A stretch of DNA of 64,000 bases. Origin: JABFRZ01 sp031413955 (GTDB lineage: Bacteria; Planctomycetota; UBA1135; GCA-002686595). The DNA lies in contig JANOGB010000260.1 in the NCBI GenBank assembly GCA_031413955.1, forward strand, positions 1 to 64,000, written 5' to 3'. Each line of letters starts with the position of its first letter. Position 1 is the stretch's first letter. The notes under the pieces are model-generated. The model had not been told where the DNA came from and did no database searches. It worked only from the letters and a program-made list of their open reading frames with translations. The position numbers and the translations under genes were made by a program. Of this stretch, positions 63,496 to 64,000 are shown in pieces.

Positions 63496-64000
63496 ATGAA
63501 CTCCCGGGTCCTTGCCACTTCCCTCGTCCTTGGAATTGCACTCGCGTTCAACCCCAGCGCTCGAGCGCTGGCCCCCGCCGGCGGCGACGTTCCCACCGGT
63601 GGACGACCCAGCCCGCTCTTCGGCGCGCAGCCTTTCACCCAGAAGCTCTTGCTCCTCGAGGAGTTCGGCTTCGAGCCGTTGCCCACGAACTTCAGCGCCG
63701 GGCAAGCACTCCCGCAGGTGCCCAACGCGAGGAGCGTACCGGACGGAGGCGCGCTGGATTCCTTCCTGCGCCAGGCACTCTTTCCCGGTCCGCAGCGGCT
63801 GAGCAACGTCGCGCTACGGAACCCCTGGAGTTCCCGGATCGAAGCGCTCCTCGGCCGCACCCTGGTGACCGCTCCGGCCGAGGGCCGTCCGCCGGGCGAG
63901 GGCTGGGCCCATCAACGCTGGAGCGAGTTCGGACCCAGCGTGTACTTCCAGAGCGCTTCGACCGGCGCGCGCAGGAACGGCGGCATGCGCGATCCCAAGC
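63496..64000 (+). CDS. Start of an exported protein cut by the window edge
   Basis: The ATG at 63496 opens a frame that stays open to the end of the window (168 codons). It has a signal peptide (MNSRVLATSLVLGIALAF then ARALA as cleavage region), then a Pro-rich part with FGAQPFTQKLLLLEEFGFEPL. I do not recognise a family with confidence; similar openings occur in large secreted oxidase-type proteins of planctomycetes, but this is only a hint. Confidence 0.65.
   Translation, partial: MNSRVLATSLVLGIALAFNPSARALAPAGGDVPTGGRPSPLFGAQPFTQKLLLLEEFGFEPLPTNFSAGQALPQVPNARSVPDGGALDSFLRQALFPGPQRLSNVALRNPWSSRIEALLGRTLVTAPAEGRPPGEGWAHQRWSEFGPSVYFQSASTGARRNGGMRDPK

Overview
The window is very GC-rich and gene-dense, with many ATGA-type stop/start overlaps. 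Three things suggest a member of the PVC bacteria, most likely Planctomycetota. One is a small basic protein of the kind restricted to Planctomycetes, Verrucomicrobia and Chlamydiae (9356-9661). The second is a pair of tandem lipoprotein-secretins. The third is a mur/fts cluster that ends without ftsQ, ftsA or ftsZ. The phylum is inferred from gene content, not from a marker search. No rRNA, tRNA, CRISPR array, transposase or prophage was recognised.

Layout, left to right. 1-5987: remnant of a HAD-type gene at the edge, a long inverted repeat, then two paralogous TPR-secretin lipoproteins on the minus strand behind a well-formed promoter. 5988-12504: family-4 uracil-DNA glycosylase, a 5 x 17 bp tandem repeat, a TPR lipoprotein, a SPOR-like membrane protein coupled to the PVC small basic protein, queE, twin terminator hairpins, der and a small lipoprotein. 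12605-23814: a surface-glycan region (Wzm/Wzt ABC exporter, glycosyltransferases, two PIG-L deacetylases, one of them fused to a GT2 domain, and a KAS III enzyme), interrupted by an eight-heme cytochrome and its membrane partner. 23824-28529: EamA transporter, SigZ-type sigma factor with an ArsI/CadI-type lyase, ABM-domain protein, methyltransferase and PilT. 28625-34247: minus-strand A1-type cytochrome c oxidase operon with its own cupredoxin, two subunit III-type genes and a terminal small gene broken by an in-frame TGA; a hemerythrin-domain protein follows. 34480-40036: four tightly packed glycosyltransferases and a PGPGW protein. 40053-45559: phosphate operon phoU-pstS-pstC-pstA-pstB2-pstB1 on the minus strand. 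45732-60924: a zinc-ribbon-like protein, then the division and cell-wall cluster mraZ-rsmH-(ftsL-like)-ftsI-murE-murF-mraY-ftsW-LysM-small ORF-murG-murC-murB, with murD absent. 61342-64000: thrS without a TGS domain and the start of an exported protein cut by the window edge.

The points most worth following are these. The two PstB ATPases carry complementary defects, as in an asymmetric heterodimer with one competent and one degenerate ATP site. PhoU is fused to an ArsC/LMW-phosphatase-like domain whose nucleophilic cysteine position is Asp. A dispersed palindromic element (six copies here) has become the C-terminal coding sequence of two genes. Starts and boundaries were chosen by reading the sequence, and functions rest on motifs and neighbourhood only; no database search was possible.
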